In this document: one piece after another, positions 31,895 through 41,463 of the stretch
Position numbering within the stretch: position 1 is the first letter of the stretch
How the letters are laid out: each line of letters begins with the position of its first letter
DNA from: Phellopilus nigrolimitatus
Lineage: Eukaryota > Basidiomycota > Agaricomycetes > Hymenochaetales > Hymenochaetaceae
Length of the DNA: 64,000 bases
Direction: 5' to 3'
Assembly: GCA_021029095.1 (NCBI GenBank)
Contig: JAJOHG010000026.1
Location: forward strand, 248,001-312,000
The notes under the pieces: generated by a model
What the model was told of the DNA's origin: nothing
The model's database searches: none
Seen by the model: the letters and a program-made list of their open reading frames with translations, nothing else
Program-made: the position numbers and the translations under genes

Positions 31895-32423
31895 AGCCAA
31901 TATTCAAACCTCGTTTCCTCGCTTATCAGAGATGCTGTAACCAACTCTATACGCATACACTCTAATGGGATGGCTCTAATCAATTTTAGTTGGGATGTTG
32001 GAGTCTGATAGTCAGCCAGACTATATCGTGCAATGGCTCTCTTCAATCGTTCTTTGTAAGGAGATATGAGTATCAGCTACTATGTAGTGCTGGTCTTTAG
32101 GTCGCGTTAATTGCGCTCGTGGGTTATTAGTTTGACTTATACGATTCGCCTCCTCTCTACTTCGTCCCGTCGGCGCTTCTACTGAGTTATTTGATGTAGG
32201 TATTACCTAATCGGTTTTGCATGACGCGAGATGTCCTATGTTCAATTGCTTTATATGCGGCGAGGATGAATAATGCTTTAAAAAAATGCATGGAGTTAGG
32301 TGAGAATGGCTGAAGATGACGACAGCCCGTGGAAGGCATATAAAGTAAACACAGTAAGACGATTCACGCCGATACCGCCTTACCAGCTATCAACACACGA
32401 CACGTTATCTAAATACCATCTCA
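31895..32423. other. Intergenic region with SDR promoter
   Basis: TATAAA at 32339-32344 lies 80 bp before the SDR start. The second SDR copy has the same box at a similar distance. Nothing else supported. Confidence 0.5.
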
Positions 32424-33720
32424 ATGACCAGTATCATCGCGAAGCGTCCTCTCCTTGTCGTCGCAGGTGTTGGCAATGGCACAGGTACGCCTCATGATCG
32501 ATCAACGACCCGTCTGAACCGACGATTCGTGTATCTCTTCTATAGGGACTGGGGCTGCTACTGCGTATGTTTCGGTGCTGTGCTCGAACGCCTGGCTAGT
32601 ATAATTGCTGAGCGACCGATAGGAAGGTGTTTGCCAAAGCAGGCTTCCGCGTCGCTCTCATTGCCAGGAATGCGGAGCACCTAGAAAAGACTGCTAACGA
32701 GATCAAAGCTGCCGGTGGAGAAGTTCGTCGTTAATGAATCCTGATCTAATTAACTCCTGATCAAATGTCACATCTTGTTTCACCCAGGCTGCAGCCTTCC
32801 CTGTCAGCGCGTACACTTCCTCAGCTTTAAGTTCGGCTTTCGATTCTATCACGTCTCACTGGCCCGCCTCCTCCTCCACCCTGCGCGCTGCAGTCTGGAA
32901 TGCTGGATATGGGATCTGGAAGCCCTTCCTACAAATCACAGACGAAGAGGTCGGAGAGGCAATCGATACTAATATACGCGCCGCCTTCGCCTTTGCTCGC
33001 CTTGCGATCTCCGCCTTCAAGGAGAACGAGCTTGACGACAGTGGTAAGAAGGGTGCACTGATCTTCACAGGCGCAACGGCAGCGTGGAGGGGGAATGTTG
33101 TAACCAGTGCTTTTGCGGCTGGCAAATTCGGATTACGAGCTTTATCTCAAAGCTTGAACAAGGAGTTCGGAAAAGACAATATTCATGTGAGGCCCTTGTT
33201 TTGGTCGTGCTAAAATCAGTGTTGAGTGAGCTTGATTGTAGGTTTCTCATGTGAGTATCACATTTCATCTTTAAAATCAGTTAATGCTCAAATCGCGCTA
33301 ATTAAGGCCGTAATCGATGGACGTAAGCATTATATTCACATACATCGCGAAACAGATAGTTCACTTATTTTCCTTTCTAAACGAAATAGTCATTTTAACT
33401 GTTGAAGATAGAGTACGGCACGCGTGACAAAGCAGCTCGCGTGTCGGTGGCAACAATTTTGTTTATTTGTTTATTTGTTTCCTTTTTCGTAAAATAGCCG
33501 AGCGGCTGACTACAAGTAAATTTTACTGACTATATGCGCACCTCAGTCTTGTACCGTCTTAGGGCTCACCACGAGTCCCTGATACCCGTGGATACCCGTG
33601 ACCCGACCCGGACTACAGATCCGTATTCAAGGATCACCCGTTGACGGGTGATCCGTGGGAAACGGTTTGTTGCGGGTCCGGGTCGAGAATTTGTGATTTT
33701 TCGTTACCCGCAGGTAGTTC

Positions 33721-34009
33721 ATGGGTTTTCAAGGACAGAGTATTCATTTCTATTTTGTATGTATGTATAGTATGTACGTAGCAGTGCTATCAGTTGAACA
33801 GGCCTTTCGTTGCACGCACACGCATGACCGCTTCGAGCATGATAGACATGGTGATGACCTCGCCGAACTTGATTGCATCTTCTGTCTTGGTCGGCGGGAT
33901 AGAAGTAAGTTTGACCGGACGTGTAATGCGGCAAACACGAGAATAGTCAAATAAATCTATTAACTACCAAATGTCGGCCTTTGGGCCGTACTCTTTTGGG
34001 TGATGACTT
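33721..34009. other. Left internal part of the hAT-like element
   Basis: No gene supported here; only short frames. Confidence 0.35.
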
Positions 34010-35629
34010 CGGGCGCCATTCAGTACGGCGTGCCAACCATCGTTGTGCGCTTCGCGTGCGCGGGGTCCAAAATCTGCGTGCAGAAGCCAAAGTCGGCTGG
34101 AGACAAATTCAGCCAGCTAGGCGCAGCGCACAAGCGTGGCGGGTGGCACGCACTGAGTTTGATATCACCCGTGAGGTCTATCTGCTTGATCGCGACGCTG
34201 ACGTTCGTCCCAACCTGGTACGCGGTGTACACGCCGCCAGAAGCGCACTGCCCGATGCGCACCACTGGCAGGCTGCGGTACAGCTTTGTCGGGTCTGTGT
34301 CCGTGAAAATCTGCTGTAGCCGCCGCACTACGTCCTCCTCCTTCACCTTCACCTTTTCCTTCTTCTCGCGCCGCCGCGGCGTCGTACTGCTGCCCTGGCT
34401 CGACGGCGCGACTTTCGGGTGCAGGGGCGGATGCGCGTGCGGTGGTGGTGCGTGGGCGGATGCTGACCCGGAAGACGGAGGCGGTGGGGGCGGCGCCCGC
34501 GTCGGGTTCGCGAGCGTCTGCTTTGCGGGTAGCTACGGCGGTGCCGGGATGGGTGGAACTGTGTATTGCGGGGATTGCAGTTGGGGCTGCGGCTGCGGTA
34601 CGGGAGAGGGTACGGGAGAGTGCCACGCCGCTCGTGGTGTTGCTCCTGCTGACGCCTCCAGGCATGGAGGCGACTTGGGCAGCTGCTGCGACGTTGCGCG
34701 GTCGAGTGCGGGGGTACTAGGTAGCGACGGTAGAGGAGCAGGTGCGGGGCGGTATGGGGACGGCGCCAAAATCGATTTCTTTGGCGGCAGGCGGAGCAGC
34801 TCTCTGAGCGCTCAGACTGCCGACCTCAGCGGCCCTAATGGCGCCCATCTTGTCCCAAATGGAGTTGCCGCCCTCCGCACGTCCCTCCTGGTAGAACTTG
34901 ATGATCGCTATGACGGCCTGCGGATTCTTCTCCTGCTCCGAGCGCGAGATGCCCGAGTTCTGCAGCAGTTGCTGCCACTCGCGCGACAGGCCCGTAAACT
35001 CGCCCGTGCTCGCGTTGAACCAGACGTGTCAGGTGCACGGGGTCATATGGCGTGCTAATCTCGGGCTTCTTCGCACTGCTCATGAAGCTCATGAAGCTCA
35101 TGAAGTGCATGCCCTTCTTGCCCGACCCCGAGATAGAGTCTGAGGCCGAAACCGAAGCGCACGAGGGACCCGACTTGGATGTGGAGCGCGAGTGCGGGGC
35201 GAACGTGTGCTCGGGGGAGATGTCGATGTGGGTGGGGGCAGAGGCAGGTGGGGGCGGGGAGTGGAGCGCAGGCTCGGCGGCGTAGTAAGGGTCAGGGGCA
35301 GGCGGCGATGCACTAGGCAGCGAAAGGCGGCGCTGTGCTGCGTGCTCTGGGGGCTCCTGTTGTGGAGTGAATAAGTCGTTGAGGTTGACGGTGTTCTGGC
35401 GCGAGGGGCGCGGCGGGGGTGAGGTAGCGGCGGCCATGGTGCTGTCGTCGTCCTGCCTCTGCTGCTGCTTGCGCTGGCGGGGTGTTTTCTGGAGACTGGC
35501 GCGAACGCGCTCGCGGCGCGGGGAGGTGGAGGTGCTGTTGATGCCGCTGCCGCTGCCCGTCGTCGCAGCCATCGTCGTCAGCGTCATCTGCAGCGGAGGC
35601 GTCTTCGCACGATGAAGAGCGGTAGGCAA
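34010..35629 (-). pseudogene. p21-activated kinase (Ste20/Cla4-type) pseudogene inside the hAT-like element
   Basis: The minus strand reads a Ser/Pro-rich N-terminus, then MSSAKKPEISTPYDPVHLT, the start of a CRIB (Cdc42-binding) domain. A frameshift near 35030 follows, after which the rest of the CRIB region reads on in another frame (STGEFTGLSREWQQLLQ, then KNPQAVIAIIKFYQEG). Further on the kinase begins (VVRRLQQIFTDTDPTKLYRS, IGQCASGGVYTAYQVGTN, VAIKQIDL), then jumps to ADFGFCTQILDPAHAKRTTM and VGTPY. The middle of the kinase domain, including the catalytic loop, is missing. PAK kinases act in polarity and MAP kinase signalling; this copy is inactive cargo. Confidence 0.88.
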
Positions 35630-36065
35630 GACGGCGGCTGAGAGTCCTGTTTTGTTACGATCGATGGGGATTGGCTCGTAGAGCGTTTTCGGGTAGTTTA
35701 CTATTTGTTTTTACAAGTCCTGCATAATGCTACAAAGAACCGTAAACTAACCGTTGACCCGCTTGACCCGCACCCACGGGTTTCTGAGGACCCGCGGTTC
35801 CGTGTCCCAACGGATCCAGGTCAAGGCGGTTCCGGGTCGAGGTTTTTTCGTCACGGGTGACCCGCCAACGGGTCCGGGTCAACCCACGGGTGGACTCGTG
35901 GTGAGCCCTATACCGTCTAGACTGAGGTGAGCGCTCCGTTGTATCTCGATTAGATTTCACTTCATTTCTGACTACCTGTAATTAGCCGGACTTCTTTGCA
36001 GGTAGTTATCTAAATAAAGAGTCTTGTACCGTCTAGACTGAGCCGGACTTCTTTGCAGTTTTTCA

Positions 36066-36100
36066 AAAGGTTATGAGCCTTGCGCCCTGAACCACTGCGA
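36066..36100 (+). promoter_or_regulatory. Copia B primer-binding site, extended match to the initiator tRNA-Met 5' half
   Basis: Directly after the LTR: AAAGGTTATGAGCC, TTGCGC, then CCACTGCG about 12 bases on. In order this is complementary to the anticodon arm, D-arm side and 5' part of a eukaryotic initiator tRNA-Met, indicating priming from an internal or half tRNA. Confidence 0.7.
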
Positions 36101-36132
36101 AGGATACTACGGAGTTACGGTACTAAAAGTGT

Positions 36133-38877
36133 ATGCACACTAGACTCACTAGAGGACAACGAGCGACCCTAGGTTTACGGGTTGAAGACGATCCAGGCTA
36201 TATCGAGTATATCGAGGGATCGGTACCGAAGAAAGCTCGCGAAACCGCAGTACCTGAGTCAGAGTACGAGAGCGCGGAAGACGGAGACGTCGAGAGTGAA
36301 TTAGAAGGTCAGGGTCACATCGTAGAGAAGAGTGCACCTTTCCCACCAGGTTACGGTCCAGAAACAGCTAAGCCCCCTAGCTCCATCATTTCCAAACCAC
36401 CTTTAGTCGCTATGTCGGGTCAGGATCAGGGAACGTCTATTCAGACCCTGTCCGATGACAGCAAACTCAAAGCCAACGGAGAGAATTTCTTTCCGTGGAA
36501 GGCCGTGATCGAGATGATTCTCGAGTCAAAAAGCCTATTTGGTTACGTAGATGGCACGATTCCCGAACCCAAGACGTCCGATTCTGATTTCAGCACCGCA
36601 CATCCGATATGGAAGAACAAAAATAGTCGGGCGCTTGCGCATATCGGGCTCAATATAGACATGACCCTCGTTGCCGAGCATCCGACTAAGCAGGCAAAGG
36701 ACCTTTGGAATGCCCTAGACGGCCGCTTCGGAAAACAAAATGTGATGGCAAAGTCGCTAGCCAATGCCAACCTACGATCAAAACGGATCGGGCCGTCAGA
36801 AAGGATGGACGCGCACATCCAAGAGCTCAGGAAGCGCCGTGCCACGCTTATTAATGCCGGCGGAACACTCGCAAACGAGGAATGGCTAATGGTGATTCTC
36901 GGATCTCTCGCCGGAGATTGGGATTCGTTCTCAATGCTAGGTCATACAATGACGGACCCTGAAGCCATGATCAAGATATTAGAAGTCCACCAAGTTAAGC
37001 TTGATATGGACAAGGGGCAACGCAAAGCGTCTTCGTCGGAGACGGCAATGCGGACCAATACTCAGGGCAGGCCCCAGGGACGCGGTCGGACGGGCATAAT
37101 CTGTTGGAATTGTAACGAGCGCGGTCACGTTCAAGCCGTATGCACCAAGCCAAAAAAGGATGCTACGGCGGCTGGGAATGGAAAGGAGGCCGCTAACGTA
37201 GCGACTCCCGCGGAGAAAACGTCGGAGAAACCAGATTCACAATCGGAGAGCGCGAATCTTGCGGCCGCCGCTCCCCAGAAGACTTTTGCGCTCCAAACGG
37301 GTCTACCCGCACTCAGGGACGACGCTTGGCTAATGGACTCGGGAGCTTCGTCTCATATGGCGAAACACCGCTTTGAATTCACAGACTACCAAGTGATCGA
37401 GCCGTTTGTCATCAGCACGGCACAGAAGGGCGGATCTCTCCAGGCGATCGGGCGGGGAACCATCGTTGCTAAGTTCATACACAAGGGAGTAGTGACCGAA
37501 GTGGCAATTTCCGGAGTCCTTCACACGCCTGACATCGAGATGAGCCTCATGTCCGTTTCTAAGCTTACTGCATCCGGAGTGAACGTCAATTTCACAAACG
37601 GCCGATGCTACCTTAATCGAGATGGGATGACATTTGGTTTCGGAAATCAGATTCAAAACCTATACCATTTACGGATGGCTGTCAATCACGAATCGGCTCG
37701 CTTAGTGACTTCGGAGAAGGAAAAGCGGCAATCGCTTCAAATCTGGCACGAACGTTTCGCCCATGCCGGTATGGACAAACTTCTGTCAATGGCGGAAACC
37801 GGAGCGGTGTCGGGATTGGAAATCGTCCACCGGAAAGACCATCACGCTTCATGTGAAGGGTGTACCCTTGGGAAGCTTCCTGCCGTTAGCGCGCCCTCCC
37901 GTCCTGATCAGTCACGCAAACCCGGTGATGTAATTCACGCGGACATTGAGTACATGATTGATCGCTCCTTCGGCGGCGCGATCTACTCGCTGAAATTCAC
38001 CGATGCCGCTAGCGGCTACCTTTTTCAGTTCGCGTTGAAGGATAAATCGGGTCAGACCATCTTAGAAAAGTGGCGAGAAGTCGTGGCGTTCATTAAAACT
38101 CAATTTGACGTGACAGTGCGCGCGCTTCATACTGACAACGGGACCGAATTTGTCAATGCCGACATGAATACTTACAATGTCGAACGCGGCATAGCTCATC
38201 GTCTTACGGCGCCGCATCGGCATGAGCAAAACGGTCTAGCCGAACGAATGAATCGGACAGGGGCTGATGCCGTTCGTTCCATGCTTCAAACGGCTAACCT
38301 GCCGCGCGCTTACTGGGCCGAAGCCTACGCTTACTTCACGTACTGTCACAACCGCCTTCACTCCGCTTCTCTGGACCCTGGCAAAACTCCCTACGAAATC
38401 CTGTATAAGATGAAGCCGGACGTCGGCCATCTCCGTATCTTTGGGTGTGTCGCTTACGTGCGGGTTGTCCCTGAACTCCGCAAGAAGCTTGATCCAAAGT
38501 CACTGCGCGGCATCTTTGTCGGAGTTCGTGAAGATGCAGCATGGAAGATTATGAATCCTGTCACTCGTGAAATTACGTTTTCTCGTGACGTCGTATTTGA
38601 TGAACAGGGTCTCTTCATTCAGCGGAGGAACTCGCCAGCGGATTATATCGCCAATGATGAATCTGAGTCCGATCAATTGCCATTCCCTGTAGAGACGGAA
38701 GTCGATGAACCCGGATCAAATGTCGATCACATGCAGGTTAATCCTCGTCGATCCGGACGTTCCACTCGCCCTACCGAGCGTCGTGCAGCCGGTGATGAGC
38801 AGGAGTCCACGCTCTCTCACTTAGACCGTCCGCCAGTGAAAATGAACGCGCAAATGCGTCCGTTGCGCGGCGCGTAG
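36133..38877 (+). CDS. Copia B Gag-protease-integrase ORF
   Basis: The 914-residue frame begins MHTRLTRGQRATLGL. Order: acidic N-terminus, copia Gag domain (FFPWKAVIEMIL and onward), zinc knuckle CWNCNERGHVQAVC (about 335), protease motif LMDSGASSHM (about 402), pre-integrase HERFAHAG ... CEGCTLGK, and integrase core with D in HADIEYM, D in HTDNGTEF and E in GLAERMNRT. It stops at TAG (38875-38877), while the reverse transcriptase frame continues in a different phase through the same region. A one-base frameshift or a recoding site near 38830-38870 therefore separates them. Confidence 0.92.
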   Translation: MHTRLTRGQRATLGLRVEDDPGYIEYIEGSVPKKARETAVPESEYESAEDGDVESELEGQGHIVEKSAPFPPGYGPETAKPPSSIISKPPLVAMSGQDQGTSIQTLSDDSKLKANGENFFPWKAVIEMILESKSLFGYVDGTIPEPKTSDSDFSTAHPIWKNKNSRALAHIGLNIDMTLVAEHPTKQAKDLWNALDGRFGKQNVMAKSLANANLRSKRIGPSERMDAHIQELRKRRATLINAGGTLANEEWLMVILGSLAGDWDSFSMLGHTMTDPEAMIKILEVHQVKLDMDKGQRKASSSETAMRTNTQGRPQGRGRTGIICWNCNERGHVQAVCTKPKKDATAAGNGKEAANVATPAEKTSEKPDSQSESANLAAAAPQKTFALQTGLPALRDDAWLMDSGASSHMAKHRFEFTDYQVIEPFVISTAQKGGSLQAIGRGTIVAKFIHKGVVTEVAISGVLHTPDIEMSLMSVSKLTASGVNVNFTNGRCYLNRDGMTFGFGNQIQNLYHLRMAVNHESARLVTSEKEKRQSLQIWHERFAHAGMDKLLSMAETGAVSGLEIVHRKDHHASCEGCTLGKLPAVSAPSRPDQSRKPGDVIHADIEYMIDRSFGGAIYSLKFTDAASGYLFQFALKDKSGQTILEKWREVVAFIKTQFDVTVRALHTDNGTEFVNADMNTYNVERGIAHRLTAPHRHEQNGLAERMNRTGADAVRSMLQTANLPRAYWAEAYAYFTYCHNRLHSASLDPGKTPYEILYKMKPDVGHLRIFGCVAYVRVVPELRKKLDPKSLRGIFVGVREDAAWKIMNPVTREITFSRDVVFDEQGLFIQRRNSPADYIANDESESDQLPFPVETEVDEPGSNVDHMQVNPRRSGRSTRPTERRAAGDEQESTLSHLDRPPVKMNAQMRPLRGA

Positions 38878-40461
38878 TAGCTGGTATTTACATTCCTCGC
38901 TCCGCACACGAAGCTCTTTCCTCCCCGCAACGCGAGGAGTGGAAGAAACAAATGCAATACGAGCTTAGTAAGCTCGTGGGCATGGACGTGTGGACAATCA
39001 TTCCTCGTCCCGAGGACGTTCACGTGATTAAAGGCATGTGGGTTTACAATATCAAAGAGAATGCCGATGGAACTCTAGATTATCGCGCACGATGGGTCGC
39101 ACGTGGCGATTCTCAGGTCCCGGGCCTCGAATTTGACGAGACTTTCGCTGCATCTGGTGATTATGTTGCAGCCAAAATTGTCATGGCGCTAAGCGCGGAA
39201 AACACGTCTGATCTCGTCACGATCGACATCAACTCGGCTTACTTGCATAGCCCACTTGACGAGAAGAACCTCATCGTAGAATTTCCCACAGGCCTAATTG
39301 AATACGCTCCGACCGGCATCCAAGATCCTGTCTGTCATCTCGATCGCGCCTTATATGGACTACGTCAAGGAGCACGAGCCTGGGCCGACCATCTGTCAGG
39401 TCGTCTCGATGCCCACGGCTATCGTAGATTGACGTGTGCTCCTAGCGTCTATCACCGCTCAGACGCCGAGGGGGAGACTATTGTGGCAACACATGTAGAT
39501 GATTGCACTGCCGCATGTAGTTCGGCGTCTGCGGGGATTGAAGCCGACAGATTCAAAAGGGACATAGGGTCCGATTTTCAATTCAAGGAAAAATTTACGT
39601 CGCAACGGGCAATTCAATTGGGCTTGACAGTCGAAAAGAACACTAAAGAAGGTTGGGTCAAGATTTCGGCGCCGATCAAAATTAAACGCGCTCTAGAGAA
39701 GTATGGCCTAATCGACGCCAATACAGTGAAAACTCCTATGGCACGTAACGATTTTCGAACGTGACGATTCGGAGGGTTTCGATTTCCCGCCTTGGCCGTT
39801 CTCGAGCCTCATTGGTGAACTGCTATTTCTGGCTACGGTTCTTAGGATTGACATCGCGCTAGCAGTAAACATACTAGCGCGATACCTACAGAAGCCTAAA
39901 GAGATTCATTGGAATGCAGGAAAGCGCGTATTACGGTACCTAAAAGGGACTATTGAATTGGGAATCGTCTATCGAGGGGGAGCTACTTTGGTTAAACCGA
40001 TCGGGTATTCTGACTCCGACTGGGCCGGGGACCTTGGAGACAGGAAATCAATTGGTGGTTACGTGTTTATGCTCAATGGAGGTCCGATCAGTTGGAAGGC
40101 GAAGAAGCAGAACGTGGTGGCAACGTCAACAGCGGAAGCGGAATATTTGGCCGCGTCTAATGCCACGCGTGAAGGGTTATGGTTGCGTAATTTCTTTGAA
40201 GAGATCGGACGCGGATTTGGCAAACACCCTATCAAAATTCACGTGGACAATCAGGCGGCCCTTCAGATGGCAGCTAACCCTGTTTTTCATTCTCGCACCA
40301 AACATATTGACATTCCAGTTCATCACATCCGTGACGAAGTCAAAAAACACCGAATCGAGCTTATTCACGTCCGCGGCGATCAAAATCCCGCAGATCTGCT
40401 GACCAAGCCCCTTCCGCCGGGAGCCCATTGGGACTGTGTGGGGCTACTGGGAATGGCTTGA
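38878..40461 (+). pseudogene. Copia B reverse transcriptase-RNase H region, frameshifted
   Basis: The RT frame enters upstream of the Gag-integrase stop (VVAGIYIPRSAHEALSSPQR) and runs to a TGA at 39762-39764. It contains WVYNIKENADG, TIDINSAYLH, LYGLRQGARAW and the catalytic box HVDD (YVDD is usual). A second shift near 39750 leads into the end of RT and RNase H (YSDSDWAGD, STAEAEYLAA, HVDNQAAL), ending with TGA at 40459-40461, just before the PPT. Two frame changes in an element with identical LTRs point to very recent damage, mobilisation in trans, or base-call errors. Confidence 0.88.
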
Positions 40462-40481
40462 CGTCGCGAGCTGAGGGGGAG

Positions 40482-40788
40482 TGTTGAAGATAGAGTACGG
40501 CACGCGTGACAAAGCAGCTCGCGTGTCGGTGGCAACAATTTTGTTTATTTGTTTATTTGTTTCCTTTTTCGTAAAATAGCCGAGCGGCTGACTACAAGTA
40601 AATTTTACTGACTATATGCGCACCTCAGTCTTGTACCGTCTAGACTGAGGTGAGCGCTCCGTTGTATCTCGATTAGATTTCACTTCATTTCTGACTACCT
40701 GTAATTAGCCGGACTTCTTTGCAGGTAGTTATCTAAATAAAGAGTCTTGTACCGTCTAGACTGAGCCGGACTTCTTTGCAGTTTTTCA
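40482..40788 (+). repeat. 3' LTR of copia B
   Basis: 307 bp, TG...CA ends, preceded by a purine tract. It contains internal duplications: gtcttgtaccgtctagact twice and gccggacttctttgcag twice. Confidence 0.95.
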
Positions 40789-41014
40789 TTATTAACCGAT
40801 CGTGTCAAGGACAGAAAAAATGACTCCTCTTGGGAGCAGAATGAGGATGTCCGTCTTAACCCCGAGAGTATCGGCAAGGTACGAACGTAGATAAGACTCT
40901 TAAGACAGACGAGTTTGACAATGCCGTTTCTAGTCGTACCTTTACCTTGCTAACCAAGATCGCTCTGCCTGGACCTGGGAGCTCGACCTTCGCCCTGCAC
41001 ATGAAAAATGGTAG

Positions 41015-41463
41015 TTTGAGGTATGCGTGGGCTTTGTTTTTGTTCCCGTCCTTTCTCTAGTATCTTCAACGAGATTGATATTTCTAACGCAAAATGTAGG
41101 AGTATATCCTTAGATCAGCTTCTCTACATGACATCAAACGGATCTATTATAAGTAGCTTAAGGCTAACGAGCTTCGCCGTTTGTGTATGAATACAATAAC
41201 TAAGAAATATAGGCTCTGTTGTCTACTTTTTCGGATCAGTAAGATCGTGCGCTGGTCCTTCAAATCCCGTCGACATCGGAAAATCGTGATCACGCACCTT
41301 CTAACGATGAATAATCTTATTCAATACTATTTCGTGCAAAAGATTAGGTACGCAATGGCGACACTTGTCAAACCTATAAAAGTCAGGACCGGGAGCAGCA
41401 ATAGCTTCTTCCAATACCATCGACTTTTTTTACTTCTACGCTCCACGCACCGACAATATCATT
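41015..41463. other. Intergenic region between the SDR copies, with promoter of copy 2
   Basis: TATAAA at 41375-41380, 84 bp before the start of copy 2. Nothing else supported. Confidence 0.5.

Larger units (their letters stand above)
33560..35910. mobile_element. hAT-like TIR element (2351 bp) carrying a broken PAK kinase gene
   Basis: The 19-bp perfect TIRs read TAGGGCTCACCACGAGTCC, with ACCCG-rich subterminal repeats. The 8-bp target duplication TACCGTCT matches hAT biology. Removing the element and one duplication gives an LTR identical to the 3' LTR. No transposase ORF is present. The interior is mostly a PAK pseudogene. Confidence 0.95.
33400..36065 (+). repeat. 5' LTR of copia B, split by the hAT-like element
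   Basis: LTR parts are 33400-33559 and 35919-36065, with the duplicated TACCGTCT at 33552-33559 and 35911-35918. Confidence 0.95.
33400..40788 (+). mobile_element. Ty1/copia retrotransposon B inserted in the SDR gene, itself carrying a hAT-like insertion
   Basis: The LTR is 307 bp (TGTTGAAGATAG to GTTTTTCA). The 5' LTR spans 33400-36065 because a 2351-bp element plus an 8-bp duplication lies inside it; the 3' LTR is 40482-40788. All LTR bases I compared are identical. A PPT (GAGGGGGAG, ending 40481) and a PBS are present. The target duplication is TTAAC (33395-33399 and 40792-40796), with three extra bases TTA between the 3' LTR and the right copy. Confidence 0.95.
32424..41014 (+). pseudogene. 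Short-chain dehydrogenase/reductase, copy 1, split by copia B in exon 7
   Basis: Exons are 32424-32484, 32546-32564, 32623-32722, 32788-33186, 33242-33250 (9 nt), 33307-33322, 33390-33399 joined across the insertion to 40797-40878, and 40934-41014. With the insertion ignored, exon 7 is 92 nt and the other exons match those of copy 2. The protein has the Rossmann nucleotide-binding motif GVGNGTGTGAA, an NAG-type segment (AAVWNAGYG) and S-A-F-A-A-G-K where classical SDRs have Y-x-x-x-K. The retrotransposon enters within the codons for ILTDR, so no full protein can be made. Otherwise the exons look intact, so the disruption is recent. Substrate unknown. Confidence 0.9.

Noticed and set aside
34000..35374. 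Long plus-strand open frames inside the hAT-like element
   Set aside because: They are opposite-strand shadows of the GC-rich PAK pseudogene.
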